Positions 49,199 to 58,716 of a stretch of DNA of 64,000 bases are shown here, piece by piece. The DNA comes from Ornithinimicrobium flavum (lineage in GTDB: Bacteria > Actinomycetota > Actinomycetes > Actinomycetales > Dermatophilaceae), in contig NZ_CP038213.1 in the NCBI RefSeq assembly GCF_004526345.1, forward strand, positions 1,798,001-1,862,000, written 5' to 3'. The stretch's first letter is position 1. The number at the start of each line of letters is the position of its first letter. The notes beneath the pieces are model-generated. The model worked only from the letters and a program-made list of their open reading frames with translations, searched no databases and was not told the DNA's origin. The translations under genes and the position numbers were made by a program.

Positions 49199-49216
49199 CT
49201 GTGGAGATCCGATGGC
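49199..49216 (-). promoter_or_regulatory. Candidate CopR box upstream of small membrane protein
   Basis: Minus strand GCCATCGGATCTCCACAG, close to the boxes at 17718 and 39535. Short spacing (43 bases) suggests overlap with the promoter elements. It lies between this gene and the divergent redox trio. Confidence 0.6.
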
Positions 49217-49318
49217 GAGCCCCAGCGACGACAGCAAAGCGCCATGAAACGGCCACGGCAGTCGCAGGGCGCGCCTGTGAGGCTGGTCCCGTCATCCCGG
49301 TGCAGGAGAGGAACCCCC

Positions 49319-49585
49319 GTGACCACAGTGCCGCGACCAGTGCAGGTCGCCGTCGTCGAGAACCCCGGCTGCCACTTCTGCGACGACGCGCACGCCGTGC
49401 TCGCCGGGCTCGCCCGGGACGGCCACGCGATCCAGGTCACCTCGCTCGACGCACGCGCCGCCGACGGTCAGGCCCTGATGCGCGAGCACCGGGCCGCGAT
49501 GACGCCGCTGGTGCTGGTCGACGGGTCCTTCTTCAGCCAGGGCAGGCTGCCGCGCCGCAAGCTCCTGCGCCTGCTCGAGGCCTGA
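49319..49585 (+). CDS. Glutaredoxin-like thioredoxin-fold protein
   Basis: 88 residues, GTG start with AGGAGAGGA before it. Thioredoxin fold with a vicinal redox pair in NPGCHFCDDA (CxxC) and the cis-Pro MTPLVLVDG. Glutaredoxin family DUF836-like. Two bases from the CcdA-like gene, so presumably one operon with the membrane electron carrier and the redoxin. May be the cytosolic electron donor. Confidence 0.8.
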   Translation: MTTVPRPVQVAVVENPGCHFCDDAHAVLAGLARDGHAIQVTSLDARAADGQALMREHRAAMTPLVLVDGSFFSQGRLPRRKLLRLLEA

Positions 49586-49586
49586 G

Positions 49587-50579
49587 ATGGGCGAGCTGCT
49601 CACCACCGGCTCCGTCCTGGCGGCCTTCCTCGCCGGCGGGGTGGCGCTCTTCGCCCCCTGCTGCATCGTGTTCCTCGCCCCCAGCTACCTCGCCGCCGCC
49701 GTGAAGAACCGGCGGTGGCGGTTGCTGCCGCTGACCTTCCTCTTCGCCGCCGGGCTCGCGCTCGTGCTGGTGCCCATCACCCTGGGCATCAGCCTGGTGG
49801 CCTCCGCAGTGGCGAACTACCACACCCCCCTGTACTACGCCGGCGGCGCGCTGATGCTGGCCCTCGCCGCGCTCAGCGTCTCCGGCCGCATGCTCACCCT
49901 GCCCGCCTCCCTGCGCGCCCCCGACACCCGAGGCGGTGACGGGCTGAGCTTCTTCAGCCTCGGCGTGTTCTCCGGCATCGCCAGCGCCTGCTGCGCACCC
50001 GTGCTGGCCGGCGTCATGACCCTGTCCGCGCTCTCCGGGTCGGCGGTCGGCGGCCTCACCCTGGGTATGGCGTACACGTTCGGCATGGTCTTCCCCCTGT
50101 TCCTCATCGCCCTGGGCTGGGACCGCTTCCGGCTCGGCGAGCGCAAGCTGCTGCAGGCACGGGCGATCCGGCTGCGGCTGGGCACCCGCGTGCTGCACAC
50201 CAACTCGATCAACCTGGTGGTGGCCGCCGGGTTCGCCGCGATGGGCGTCTTCGTCCTCTACCTCGCCGGCACCGGCACGATGACCAGCGGCCCGGGCGTC
50301 CAGGTCGCGGCCGGTCGAGGCCTCGCCGGCTTCTTCACCCGGCTGGAGCAGTGGACCTCCCCGGTGCCAGAGCCGGTGCTCGGCCTCGCCGTGCTCGCCC
50401 TGGCCGCCGTCTTCGTCGTCGCCACCCTCCGCGACCGCCGCCGACCGGGAGCCGACGCCCCATCGGGCGAGGGCACGGACGGTGCGGACACGGCCGCCCA
50501 GGGCCCTGCCGGCGAGGGCTGCCACTCCGGCGCAGCACCACATACCCCAGGCGTCCGCGCAGACGACGCACGCACCTGA
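49587..50579 (+). CDS. CcdA/DsbD-like membrane thiol electron carrier
   Basis: 330 residues, about seven helices. The two redox Cys regions of CcdA proteins appear as FAPCCIVFLAPSYLAA and ASACCAPVLAGVM, each a Cys-Cys pair instead of single Cys. The C-terminal 80 residues add a further helix and an Ala/Asp-rich tail ending with GCHSGAAPH. It would carry electrons from the cytosolic Grx-like protein to the exported redoxin. Distinct from the cytochrome-maturation CcdA at 13568. Confidence 0.82.
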   Translation: MGELLTTGSVLAAFLAGGVALFAPCCIVFLAPSYLAAAVKNRRWRLLPLTFLFAAGLALVLVPITLGISLVASAVANYHTPLYYAGGALMLALAALSVSGRMLTLPASLRAPDTRGGDGLSFFSLGVFSGIASACCAPVLAGVMTLSALSGSAVGGLTLGMAYTFGMVFPLFLIALGWDRFRLGERKLLQARAIRLRLGTRVLHTNSINLVVAAGFAAMGVFVLYLAGTGTMTSGPGVQVAAGRGLAGFFTRLEQWTSPVPEPVLGLAVLALAAVFVVATLRDRRRPGADAPSGEGTDGADTAAQGPAGEGCHSGAAPHTPGVRADDART

Positions 50580-50589
50580 AGGAGCCGAC

Positions 50590-51207
50590 GTGTCCACCAG
50601 ATCAGCCCGTGAGTCCCGACTGGCCCGCATCGCCGACGAGACGCGGTCCGAAGAGCGCCGTCGCCGAGTCCGTCGGTACGGCCTAATCGGCACCGCGCTG
50701 GTGCTCGTCGCCGCGGTCGTCACCGCCATGCTGCTGACCTCGCGCCCGGCGTCCACCGAGCTCGCCGACGCCGCGCCGGACTTCACCCTGAGCGACACCG
50801 CAGGCGGCACCGTCAGCCTGGATCAGTTCCGCGGTCGCAACGTGGTCCTGTACTTCAACGAGGGAGCCGGCTGCCAGTCCTGCCTCGTGCAGATGGCCGA
50901 GATCGAGAAGAACGCGGCGCTGTTCGAGGGTCTCGACATCACCTTCCTGCCGATCGTGATGAACACCCGCGAGCAGATCACCACCGACATGCAGGTCAAC
51001 GGGGTCCGCACCCCGTTCCTGCTGGACGACGGCCGCGTCTCCCAGGCCTACGGGACCCTGGGCAAGGGCATGCACGCCGGGCTGCCGGGCCACAGCTTCG
51101 TCCTCATCGACGGCGAAGGGCAGCGGCGCTGGTACGGGGAGTACCCCTCCATGTGGCTGCCACCGGCCGACCTGCTCGCCCAGCTTCAGAAGTCTCTGTC
51201 GGCCTGA
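50590..51207 (+). CDS. Membrane-anchored redoxin (AhpC/TSA-type)
   Basis: 205 residues from GTG 50590 (GAAGGAGC before it). One N-terminal helix (YGLIGTALVLVAAVVTAML), then an exported redoxin domain with APDFTLSDTAGG and a CxxC active site in GAGCQSCLVQMAEIE, plus PGHSFVLIDGEG. Likely terminal thiol reductant/peroxidase outside the membrane, working with the CcdA-like carrier. Confidence 0.84.
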   Translation: MSTRSARESRLARIADETRSEERRRRVRRYGLIGTALVLVAAVVTAMLLTSRPASTELADAAPDFTLSDTAGGTVSLDQFRGRNVVLYFNEGAGCQSCLVQMAEIEKNAALFEGLDITFLPIVMNTREQITTDMQVNGVRTPFLLDDGRVSQAYGTLGKGMHAGLPGHSFVLIDGEGQRRWYGEYPSMWLPPADLLAQLQKSLSA

Positions 51208-51525
51208 GGGCACGGGCGGACACACTCGGGGAAGCGGTCAGGTCCGGTCATCTCTGAGGCGCCTCGCGTAGCTGGGGCCGGTCACGTCGAGGTGAAGGAG
51301 CCGAGTCGTCTGGACCCGTCGACGCGCCACCGAACGTGGAACTGGTCCGCGCCGATGCCGATGTTCGGTTCTCTGGAACCGCTCTTGTAGTACACCTGGC
51401 CTGGTACGACCGCGCAGACCCCAGGGGCAGGGCGCCGGTCTGACCGCGCGGGGACCTACGACCGCCGCGACACCGCGCAGGTCGCGCACGACCGCTCGCG
51501 TTACTCTCCCACCGAGGGAGGACAC
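51208..51525. other. Intergenic stretch with a possible gene fragment
   Basis: 318 bases without an intact gene. The minus strand from about 51400 to 51282 reads a protein-like tail (GQVYYKSGSREPNIGIGADQ, then FHVRWRVDGSRRLGSFTST and stop) with no start in view. I do not recognise it. The rest holds the promoter of the methyltransferase. Confidence 0.3.
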
Positions 51526-52152
51526 ATGCCGCGCATGTCCGCGATCGAAGCAGCGTTCTGCCGAGCGGCACCCTGGAAGGTGTTCTCGCAGCGGGTCCTC
51601 TTGCCGTGGGCGCTGGACGGTCACGTGATCTTCGGCGAGGTCTTGGAGGTCGGCGCGGGGAGCGGGGCCATGGCCGAGGCCGCTGCCCGCAGATTTCCGG
51701 AGGCCAGCATCACCGTGACGGACGTCGACGCGGCCATGGTCGCCGATGCGCGCGCCCGGCTTGCCCCCTTACCGAACCTGCGCGTACGGGCCGCAGACAT
51801 GACCTCGCTGCCGTTCGCCACCGACCGGTTCGACGCAGTCATGTCGAACCTTGTGCTCCACCATGTCATCAGCTGGCGTGACGGTGCGGCCGAAGCCCTG
51901 CGGGTCCTCAAGCCCGGCGGTGTGCTTCTGGGGTACGACCTGACCAACACGCTCCTCGCACGGTTCGTGCACCACGCTGACCGATCGCCCCACCGCATGG
52001 TCTCCGCCGAGGAGCTCCTCGAGGGGCTGGCCGCTGCCGGCTTCACCGGCGTGAACGTCCAAGAGGCCGCACGGGATCACCTGATGCGGTTCCGCGCCTA
52101 CAAGCCGGTCCGCACGCGTACGGGTGTCGATGCTCCTTTACCGCCGGGGTGA
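51526..52152 (+). CDS. Class I SAM-dependent methyltransferase
   Basis: 208 residues, GAGGGAGGAC before the ATG. SAM-binding motif I VLEVGAGSGAMAEAAA, motif II acidic VTDVDAAM, and post-motif FDAVMSNLVLHHV. Methyltransferase-11 type, substrate unknown. The last dozen residues (RTRTGVDAPLPPG) run into the IS21 remnant, so the native C-terminus may be slightly altered by that insertion. Confidence 0.85.
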   Translation: MPRMSAIEAAFCRAAPWKVFSQRVLLPWALDGHVIFGEVLEVGAGSGAMAEAAARRFPEASITVTDVDAAMVADARARLAPLPNLRVRAADMTSLPFATDRFDAVMSNLVLHHVISWRDGAAEALRVLKPGGVLLGYDLTNTLLARFVHHADRSPHRMVSAEELLEGLAAAGFTGVNVQEAARDHLMRFRAYKPVRTRTGVDAPLPPG

Positions 52153-52252
52153 CCCGTTGGCGGGCCTGATCCGCACTGTTCCGGTGCTGCTGCGGTCCTG
52201 GGCATCGCAGGCATGGATGGCTTCCCGCGCGCAGACGCGCTGCTCATGCCGG

Positions 52253-52597
52253 GTCCGGCGGGTAGGTGTCGACGTACGGCTCGGCCGCCTCGATCGGGTC
52301 GTGCGCGTCGACACCTCCGACTACTCCGTCGACCCCCGCGCCATCGGTGCCCGGGTCGACGTGGCCGCCGACCTGGACACCGTCCGGGTCCGGCACGCCG
52401 GCCGGCTGGTCGCCGAGCACCCACGCCGCTGGGCCCGGAGCATGACGGTGACCGACCCCGCCCACGTCGCCACCGCCGCCGCGCTGCGGCACGACTACCA
52501 GCACCCCACCCCAGCAGCACCGGAGGGGGACGCGATGGTGCGGGACCTGGCCGACTACGACCGCGCCTTCGGGCTGGGCGAGGTGAGCCAGCCATGA
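52253..52597 (+). pseudogene. IstA transposase fragment (IS21 family, C-terminal end)
   Basis: Only about 115 C-terminal residues remain (VRVDTSDYSVDPRAIGARVD, TVRVRHAGRLVAEHPRRWAR), the domain that follows the DDE core in IstA. The helix-turn-helix and catalytic regions are missing, replaced by the methyltransferase end. Overlaps istB by ATGA as in intact IS21 elements. The element is therefore 5'-truncated and immobile on its own. Confidence 0.8.
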
Positions 52598-53394
52598 CAC
52601 CCAAACCCTCCGCCGGGTCTGAGTCGCTCAAGCAGATCACCCACCTGGCCGCCGCGCTGAAGACGCCGAGGATCACCGAGTCCGCCGCCCGCCTGGCCGA
52701 CCACGCCCGCGACACCGGATGGACCCACGAGGACTACCTGGCCGCGGTCCTGGAACGCGAGGTCGCCGCCCGCAACGCCTCCGGCGCCCGGCTACGGATC
52801 CGCGCCGCCGGCTTCGGCGCGGTCAAGACCCTGGACGACTTCGACTTCGACCACCAACCCGGCGCCCGCACCCCCATCCAGGCCCTCGCCTCGGGTGCCT
52901 ACCTGGCCGAGCACCGCAACGTCGTCCTCCTCGGGCCACCAGGCACCGGCAAGACCCACCTGGCCACCGCCCTGGGCGTCTCCGCCGCCCGCCAAGGGCA
53001 CCGGGTGCTGTTCGCCACCGCCACCGACTGGGTCACCCGCCTCACCGAGGCCCACGACCGCGGCCGGCTCGCGGCCGAACTGACCCGGCTACGCCGCTAC
53101 GGGCTGATCATCGTCGACGAGGTCGGCTACCTGCCCTTCGAGCAGGACGCCGCCAACCTCTTCTTCCAGCTCGTCTCCTCCCGCTACGAGCACGCCTCCC
53201 TCATCCTCACGTCGAACCTGCCGTTCAGCTCCTGGGCCGGCGTCTTCGGCGACCAGGTCGTCGCCGCCGCGATGATCGACCGCATCGTCCACCACGCCGA
53301 CGTCATCGCCCTCAAAGGCGCCTCCTACCGCCTCCGCGACCGCGGCGTCGACACCCTGCCCAGCATCAAGGCCGAGCAAGAATCCCTAGACTGA
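52594..53394 (+). CDS. istB: IstB-like ATPase (IS21 family helper)
   Basis: 266 residues, DnaC/IstB AAA+ fold. Walker A GPPGTGKTHLA, Walker B LIIVDEVGYLPF, sensor I LILTSNLPF, and YRLRDRGVDT near the C-terminus. Full length. ATP-dependent target selector for IstA, here left with a truncated partner. Confidence 0.92.
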   Translation: MTPKPSAGSESLKQITHLAAALKTPRITESAARLADHARDTGWTHEDYLAAVLEREVAARNASGARLRIRAAGFGAVKTLDDFDFDHQPGARTPIQALASGAYLAEHRNVVLLGPPGTGKTHLATALGVSAARQGHRVLFATATDWVTRLTEAHDRGRLAAELTRLRRYGLIIVDEVGYLPFEQDAANLFFQLVSSRYEHASLILTSNLPFSSWAGVFGDQVVAAAMIDRIVHHADVIALKGASYRLRDRGVDTLPSIKAEQESLD

Positions 53395-53412
53395 ACCCGC
53401 TCACTCTTCGAC

Positions 53413-54819
53413 GGGTCTGTCCGATGAACGGTGTTTCTGGCGTTCATCTCAGAGGTTCTCCGCGGCCGGCATGCGGTCGGCGAAGGTGACGGCGAAAGCG
53501 TTGAGCGCGGGCTTCCACCGCATGGTCCATCGTGCCTGCCCCGTGCCCTTGGGGTCCAGCCCGCGGGTCACCAGGTAGAGGCACTTCAGGGCGGCCTGCT
53601 CGGTCGGGAAGTGCCCGCGCACGGTGACCGCGCGCCGGTACCTGGCGTGCAGGGACTCGATGGCGTTGGTGGAGAACAGCACGCGGCGGATCTCCACGTC
53701 GTAGGCCAGGAAGGGGATGAACTCCTCCCACGCTGCTCTCCACATCTTGGGGATGGCTGGGTAGGGCTTGCCCCATTTTTCCTCGAGCTCCTCGAACGCC
53801 GCCCACGCCGCCTCGACCGAGGGGGCGGTGTAGATGCGGCGCAGGTCCTTGGACAGCTGGTCCCAGTACTTCCGGCTGGCGTAGCGCAGCGTCGCCCGGA
53901 TGAGGTGGATCACGCAGGCCTGCACGATCGCCTGCGGGAAGACGGCGTTGACGCTGTCGGGCAGTCCTTTGAGGCCGTCGCAGACGATGAAGAACACGTC
54001 CCGCACGCCGCGGTTCTTCAGGTCGGCCAGCACATTCATCCAGAACTTCGCCGACTCACCACCGCCCTGCCCTGCCCACAGCCCGAGGACGTCTCGCCGG
54101 CCGTTCAGGTCGACACCGATCGCGGCGTAGAAGGGCTGGTTGCCGACCTGCCCGTCGCGCACCTTGACGTAGATCGCATCGATGAAGATGGCCGCGTACA
54201 CCGGTTGCAGCGGACGGGAGGACCAGGCGGCCATCTCCTCCAGCACCTTGTCCGTGATCCTCGAGACCGTGTCCTTGCTGATACTGGCGCCGTACACCTC
54301 GTGGAAGTGCGCGCTGATCTCACCGGTGGTCAGGCCCTTGGCGAACAGGCTGATCGCGACCGCGTCCACGTCCGAAAGCCGCCGTTGTCGCTTCTTGACG
54401 ATGACCGGCTCGAACGTGCCGGCCCGGTCCCGCGGGACGGCGATCGTCACCTCCCCGGCGGCGTCAGTGAGGACCGTCTTGGGGCGGGTGCCGTTGCGGA
54501 TGTTGCCGTTCCCGGCGGTGGGCACCTGGTGCTTCTCGTGGCCGAGGTGCTCGGTCAGCTCCTCCTCCAGCGCGGTCTCCAGGACGGTGGCGGTGATCGA
54601 CTTGAGCAGCCCGTCCGGGCCGGTCAGGTCCTCACCGCGGGCCCGGGCGGCCTTGACCAGCTCCCGGACCGCCGCCTGTTCTGCCTCGCTGCGCGAGGTC
54701 GTCTTCTTCACCTTCTTGGGCATCGAGCTCATGCTCGAGATCTTCTCGGTCATCTCATGACCTTCCCCGCCAGCTGAGCCGGCGCGTCGGGCCAGAAACA
54801 CCGTTTAGCGGACAGTCCC
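53413..54819. mobile_element. IS256-family insertion sequence, complete
   Basis: 1407 bp bounded by imperfect 29-bp inverted repeats (53413-53441 and 54791-54819; core AACGGTGTTTCTGGC) and flanked by an 8-bp direct duplication TCTTCGAC at 53405-53412 and 54820-54827. It therefore transposed into the 3' part of the IS21 element, just after istB. It holds one intact transposase. Confidence 0.93.
53449..54753 (-). CDS. IS256-family transposase
   Basis: 434 residues from ATG 54753; GGGGAAGG lies before it. Mutator-type DDE transposase: Asp in IFIDAIYVKVRDG, Asp in FFIVCDGLKGLPD and Glu in STNAIESLHARYRR. N-terminal LEEELTEHLGHEKHQ is the family's DNA-binding start. Intact, so the element may be active. 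Confidence 0.93.
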   Translation of the reverse strand: MTEKISSMSSMPKKVKKTTSRSEAEQAAVRELVKAARARGEDLTGPDGLLKSITATVLETALEEELTEHLGHEKHQVPTAGNGNIRNGTRPKTVLTDAAGEVTIAVPRDRAGTFEPVIVKKRQRRLSDVDAVAISLFAKGLTTGEISAHFHEVYGASISKDTVSRITDKVLEEMAAWSSRPLQPVYAAIFIDAIYVKVRDGQVGNQPFYAAIGVDLNGRRDVLGLWAGQGGGESAKFWMNVLADLKNRGVRDVFFIVCDGLKGLPDSVNAVFPQAIVQACVIHLIRATLRYASRKYWDQLSKDLRRIYTAPSVEAAWAAFEELEEKWGKPYPAIPKMWRAAWEEFIPFLAYDVEIRRVLFSTNAIESLHARYRRAVTVRGHFPTEQAALKCLYLVTRGLDPKGTGQARWTMRWKPALNAFAVTFADRMPAAENL

Positions 54820-54827
54820 TCTTCGAC

Positions 54828-55063
54828 CGCCGAAACTGCTCAGTTTTCGAGCGCCGTCGACAGAGGACGGTGATCATGAGGTGTGATCTCAAGACCCATC
54901 AACGGTGCATGCGGGTCGAGCGTCTGAAGGAGTGACGAGGGGATGACCACCCACCCAGTGGCGTGGGTGGGTGCGGCTGAGGGAAGGTTAGCTGCCCTAG
55001 ACGCGTCCAGGCCGTCCCTGGGACAGGCAGGCGGTGCAGTTGCCACTCCGTTGATCACGGACC
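54828..55063. other. Segment between IS256 and ISL3 elements
   Basis: 236 bases, no gene. It begins with the rest of the IS21 end (GCCGAAACTGCTCAG...) and includes a CCACCCACCCA-GTGGCG-TGGGTGGG hairpin at about 54948-54973 that could terminate transcription. The far boundary of IS21 cannot be set. Confidence 0.4.
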
Positions 55064-56325
55064 GCTAATGCGGCTCTTCGTCTTTGAGGGTGGGGTGAGG
55101 GCGGCGCGCCGACGCGCTGGGTGAGGCCGGGACGGGGTCGAGGTCCTCGATGATCAGGGGACTTCTACCTCTCCCGATCTCAAGGACCTCGACGTGTCTG
55201 AGCCTACGTCGTGCTGCCGCGCCCTGTGCGCCGGCGGCGCGTACTGCCACAACTGCGACCTGCTCGTGGGCCTGGACGGCCTGCACGTGACCGCCGTGCG
55301 GCGGGAACCGGACCTGCTCACCGTGACGGTCGAGTCAGCCCCGGTCCCGACCGGGTGCCCGACCTGCGGGACGGTGGCCGAGGCGCACAGCCGACGCGTG
55401 GTGCGCCTGGTCGACGCACCCTGCTTCGACACCCCGGTCGTGCTCATCTGGCGCAAGCGCCGCTACCGGTGCCGCGAGGACGCCTGCGAGATGGCCACGT
55501 TCACCGAGCAGCTGCCCGACCTGGTCCGCCCGCGCGGCCTCCTGACCACGAGGGCCGCTCGGTGGGCGATCGGAGATCCGCCGAGCACGCCTCGTGCAGG
55601 GCATGGCCCGCCAGCTCGGCGTGCGGTGGCGCACCGTCTGGTCCGCGATCAAGCCGATCCTCCGCCGCGGCCGAGGATGAGACCCGCTTCGCCGGTGTGT
55701 CCACCTGGGGTCGATGAGCACATCGTGCGCCACGAGGCGCTGTTGTTTCGGATGGAGGTGAGAGACCTGCATCGCCTGGTCGTCGTAGCGGCTGGGTGAA
55801 GTTGGCGGCAGCCTGAACCGGGGATCGCCGGGGAGGGTGGGAGCAGCCGCGACGAAGTCAGGGCGGTTCGGCACTACCGGACGGGCCGTGCCTGGTGAAC
55901 GAGACGGGAAGGTGTACGCAAGGAACCGGTGTTGTGAAGCCTCTTCATCGTCGACCAGCTCGAACCCGGTGGATCTGGGCTGGTGTGCGGTGCGTACCTG
56001 CCCCTTGTGGTGGCTGCCAGCCAGGTGGCCGTCGGGGGTGGGGAACTGTCGGGACGGTTGTATGTGTCGGGCCTGGCAGGTCGTGGTGAAGGTCTACGGC
56101 GTAGCCACGACGAGACCGCAGGGGCAAAGCCGGGCGCCTCGCCCGTTGACCGAGCAACAGTGAACGTGGGAACCGCCCGTAGTCCGTTCCCCGCCCTCGT
56201 GGCGGGGATAGGTCCGATGCCGACCGAAGGGTGCGGGTGGGGCGGAGCCGTCGTAGTACTCCGAGGCCGGGAGAGCCGGTCGCATGGGGAAGGACGGCAG
56301 CGAGAGGAAGCAAGGAGGGACTGTG

Positions 56326-57780
56326 ATGTCCGAAGACGCGTCGGTGAACACCGGCGCCGTGATCTGGCCCGAGCATGAGTGGGCGCAGGTGACGGTACGG
56401 AGGATGCAGACCAAGCTGCATTGTTGGGCGGTCGGGGACCCCGGCCGCCGGTTCGACGATCTGTACAACCTGGTCTGTGACCCGGCGTTCCTGGTGGTGG
56501 CGTGGCAACGCGTCGCGGGGAACAAGGGGTCGCGGACGCCGGGGGTGGACCGGGCCACGTGGCCTGGATCGCTTCCCGGATCGGGGTCGAGGAGTTCCTG
56601 AACGCGTCCGCGCGCAGTTACGGGCGCGGACGTTCTGTCCGGTCGAGGTACGTCAGGTGGAGATTCCCAAGGCCAGCGGCAAGGTCCGCAGGCTGGGGAT
56701 CCCGACCGTGACCGACCGGGTGGTGCAGGCGGCTCTGAACTGGTGCTGGACCGATCTTCGAGGCGGACTTCGCGCCGTGCTCGTACGGTTTCCGCCCGAA
56801 CCGGCGCGCGCAGGACGCCATCGCCGAGATCCATCACTTCACCACCAAGTCTACCACTGGGTGCTGGAGGCCGACATCGAGGCGTGCTTCGACAGGATCG
56901 ATCACGTCGCGCTGTTGGACAGGGTCCGAACGCGGATCGGCGACAAGCGCGTGACCAGGCTGGTCAAGTCGTTCCTCAAGGCCGGGGTGATGACCACCAC
57001 CGGCTCGCGGGAGGCGACGCACACCGGCACCCCGCAGGGCGGGATCTTGTCCCCGTTGCTGGCCAACATCGCCCTGTCCACGCTGGATGATCACTTCATC
57101 ACCGCGTGGGAGCAACAGATGGGCACCGAGGTCCAGCGGCAGCGCCGCAAGCGACAAGGCAGGCCCAACTACCGTCTGGTCCGGTACGCCGACGACTTCG
57201 TCGTCCTGGTCACCGGGCAGCGGGAGCACGCCGAGCAGTTGCGGACGGAGGTGGCAGGCGTGCTGGCCCCGATGGGCCTGCGCCTGTCACCGGAGAAGAC
57301 CCGTGTGGTCCACATCGAGGACGGGTTCGACTTCCTCGGCTTCAACGTCCGCAGGATGCGGAGGCGAGGGAGCAACAAGTGGTTCGTGTACACCAAGCCC
57401 TCGAGAAAGGCGATCGCCTCGATCAAGGGCCGGGTGAAGACCATGACGTACAGAGCGACCCTGCACCACGATCCCGGGTACTTGTTCGAGTACCTGGGCC
57501 GGGTGCTGCGAGGGTGGGCCAACTACTTCCGGCACGGCGTGTCCAAAGCGACTTCTCCGCGGTCGACTCCTACACGTGGGAGCGGATCACGGCCTGGTTG
57601 CGGGACAAGCACAAGATCGGATGGCCAGAGCTGCGGCGCAGGTTCTGCCTGCCCGGGACCTGGCGGCTCGCCGTCGACGGGCAACGGTTCCGGGGCGCAG
57701 CCAGCGTCTCCGTCGTCCGGTACCGCTACCGCGGCTACCGGATCCCGACCCCGTGGACACCGACAGCCACCACCGGCTGA
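56326..57780 (+). pseudogene. Group II intron reverse transcriptase/maturase, frameshifted
   Basis: Start ATG 56326 with AAGGAGGGA upstream. RT segments: [64 protein letters not shown], and catalytic RYADDFVVLV (YADD). Maturase domain X near LRGWANYFRHG, then WPELRRRFCLPGTWRL and a terminus without an HNH endonuclease. At least four frame changes (about 56570, 56740-56755, 56848, 57545) break it. Would need correction or a helper in trans to aid splicing. Confidence 0.85.
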
Positions 57781-57799
57781 GCAACAACCACCTCGTGGA

Positions 57800-57833
57800 G
57801 AGCCCGGTGCGGTGAAAATCGCACGCCGGGTTC
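57800..57833 (+). ncRNA. Group II intron domain V
   Basis: 34-nt hairpin: GAGCCCGGTGC, then GGTGAAAATC with the GAAA tetraloop, then GCACGCCGGGTTC. The catalytic AGC triad is at 57801-57803 and the two-base bulge precedes the 3' arm. Lies 63 bases before the intron end. Confidence 0.9.
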
Positions 57834-58716
57834 GGCGGGCGGTCCGGGGAAACGGAGCGACAGCAATGCCGCCACCGCGCCCCGGACCGACCCAACTGGC
57901 ACCACGTCTCCACCAAGCCCGTCGCCGACGGTGGCCGCGGACCGAAGGAGCTGACCGGCATGGTCGACCTGAGCACGGACGAGAACGGGCAGGTCAGGGC
58001 ACGTCTGCTCGACCTCGTCCAGGGTCGCACCCGGGCCGCCTACGCCGACTGGCTGCAGGCCCGCGGGGAGCAGTTCAGAGCAGCCGTCGACGTCGCGACC
58101 CTGGATCCGTTCCAGGGGTACAAGTCCGCGATCGATGAGGAGCTGGCCGATGCGACCGCGGTGCTCGATGCGTTCCACGTCGTCGCTCTCGGCACCAGAT
58201 GCGTCGATGAGGTGAGGCGTCGGGTGCAGCAGGCCACCACCGGGCACCGCGGCCGCAAGGGCGACCCGCTGTACGGGATCCAGACCATCCTGCGCGCCGG
58301 ACAGGAGAACCTCACCGACAAGCAGCGTGCCCGGATCGAGCGGGCCTTCGCCGTCCGCGAGGAGCACGACGCCGTCGACCTGGCCTGGCAGTGCGCCCAA
58401 CAGCTGCGCTCCGCGTACAAGCAGACCGACAAGAGCGAGGGCCGCAAGATCGCCGAGCGCATCGTCGCCTCGTTCCCCTCCTGCCCGATCCCCGAGGTCG
58501 CCCGCCTGGGTCGGACCCTGCGCAGGTGGAAGGAAGCGTTCCTGGCCTACTTCACCACCGGCGCCACCAACGGCGGCACCGAGGCCATCAACGGCCTCAT
58601 CGAGCTCCACCGGCGGATCGCGCGAGGACTGACGAACTTCGAGAACTACCGCCTCCGCATGCTCCTCATCGGCGGAGGGCTGAACCTATGACCCCACCCT
58701 CAAAGACGAAGAGCCG

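Larger units (their letters stand above)
55725..57896 (+). mobile_element. Group II intron inserted in the ISL3 transposase
   Basis: Starts GTGCG at 55725, matching the 5' consensus GUGYG, and ends AC at 57896 (AY). Domain V is recognisable at 57800-57833; domain VI follows. Domain IV holds the reverse-transcriptase gene. Ends were fixed by reading-frame continuity of the two exons (...DEHI|WHHV...), which supports the boundaries independently of the consensus. Confidence 0.9.
55194..58691 (+). pseudogene. ISL3-family transposase, interrupted by group II intron and frameshifts
   Basis: 5' exon 55194-55724 from GTG: zinc-finger region (CRALCAGGAYCHNC, CPTCGTV) and helix-turn-helix, with frame slips near 55575, 55672 and 55708. 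3' exon 57897-58691: DDE catalytic remainder ending in GTEAINGLIELHRRIARGLTN. Removing the intron joins VDEHI to WHHVSTKPVADGG in frame. If the intron splices and the slips are errors, the transposase is complete (about 440 residues); as read it is not. Confidence 0.85.
55072..58715. mobile_element. ISL3-family insertion sequence carrying a group II intron
   Basis: Perfect 25-bp inverted repeats (55072-55096 and 58691-58715, beginning GGCTCTTCGTCTTTGAGGG) with 8-bp target duplication GCTAATGC at 55064-55071 and 58716-58723. The element has one transposase gene split by a 2172-bp group II intron. Inserted on the stop codon edge of the integrase gene. Confidence 0.93.
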
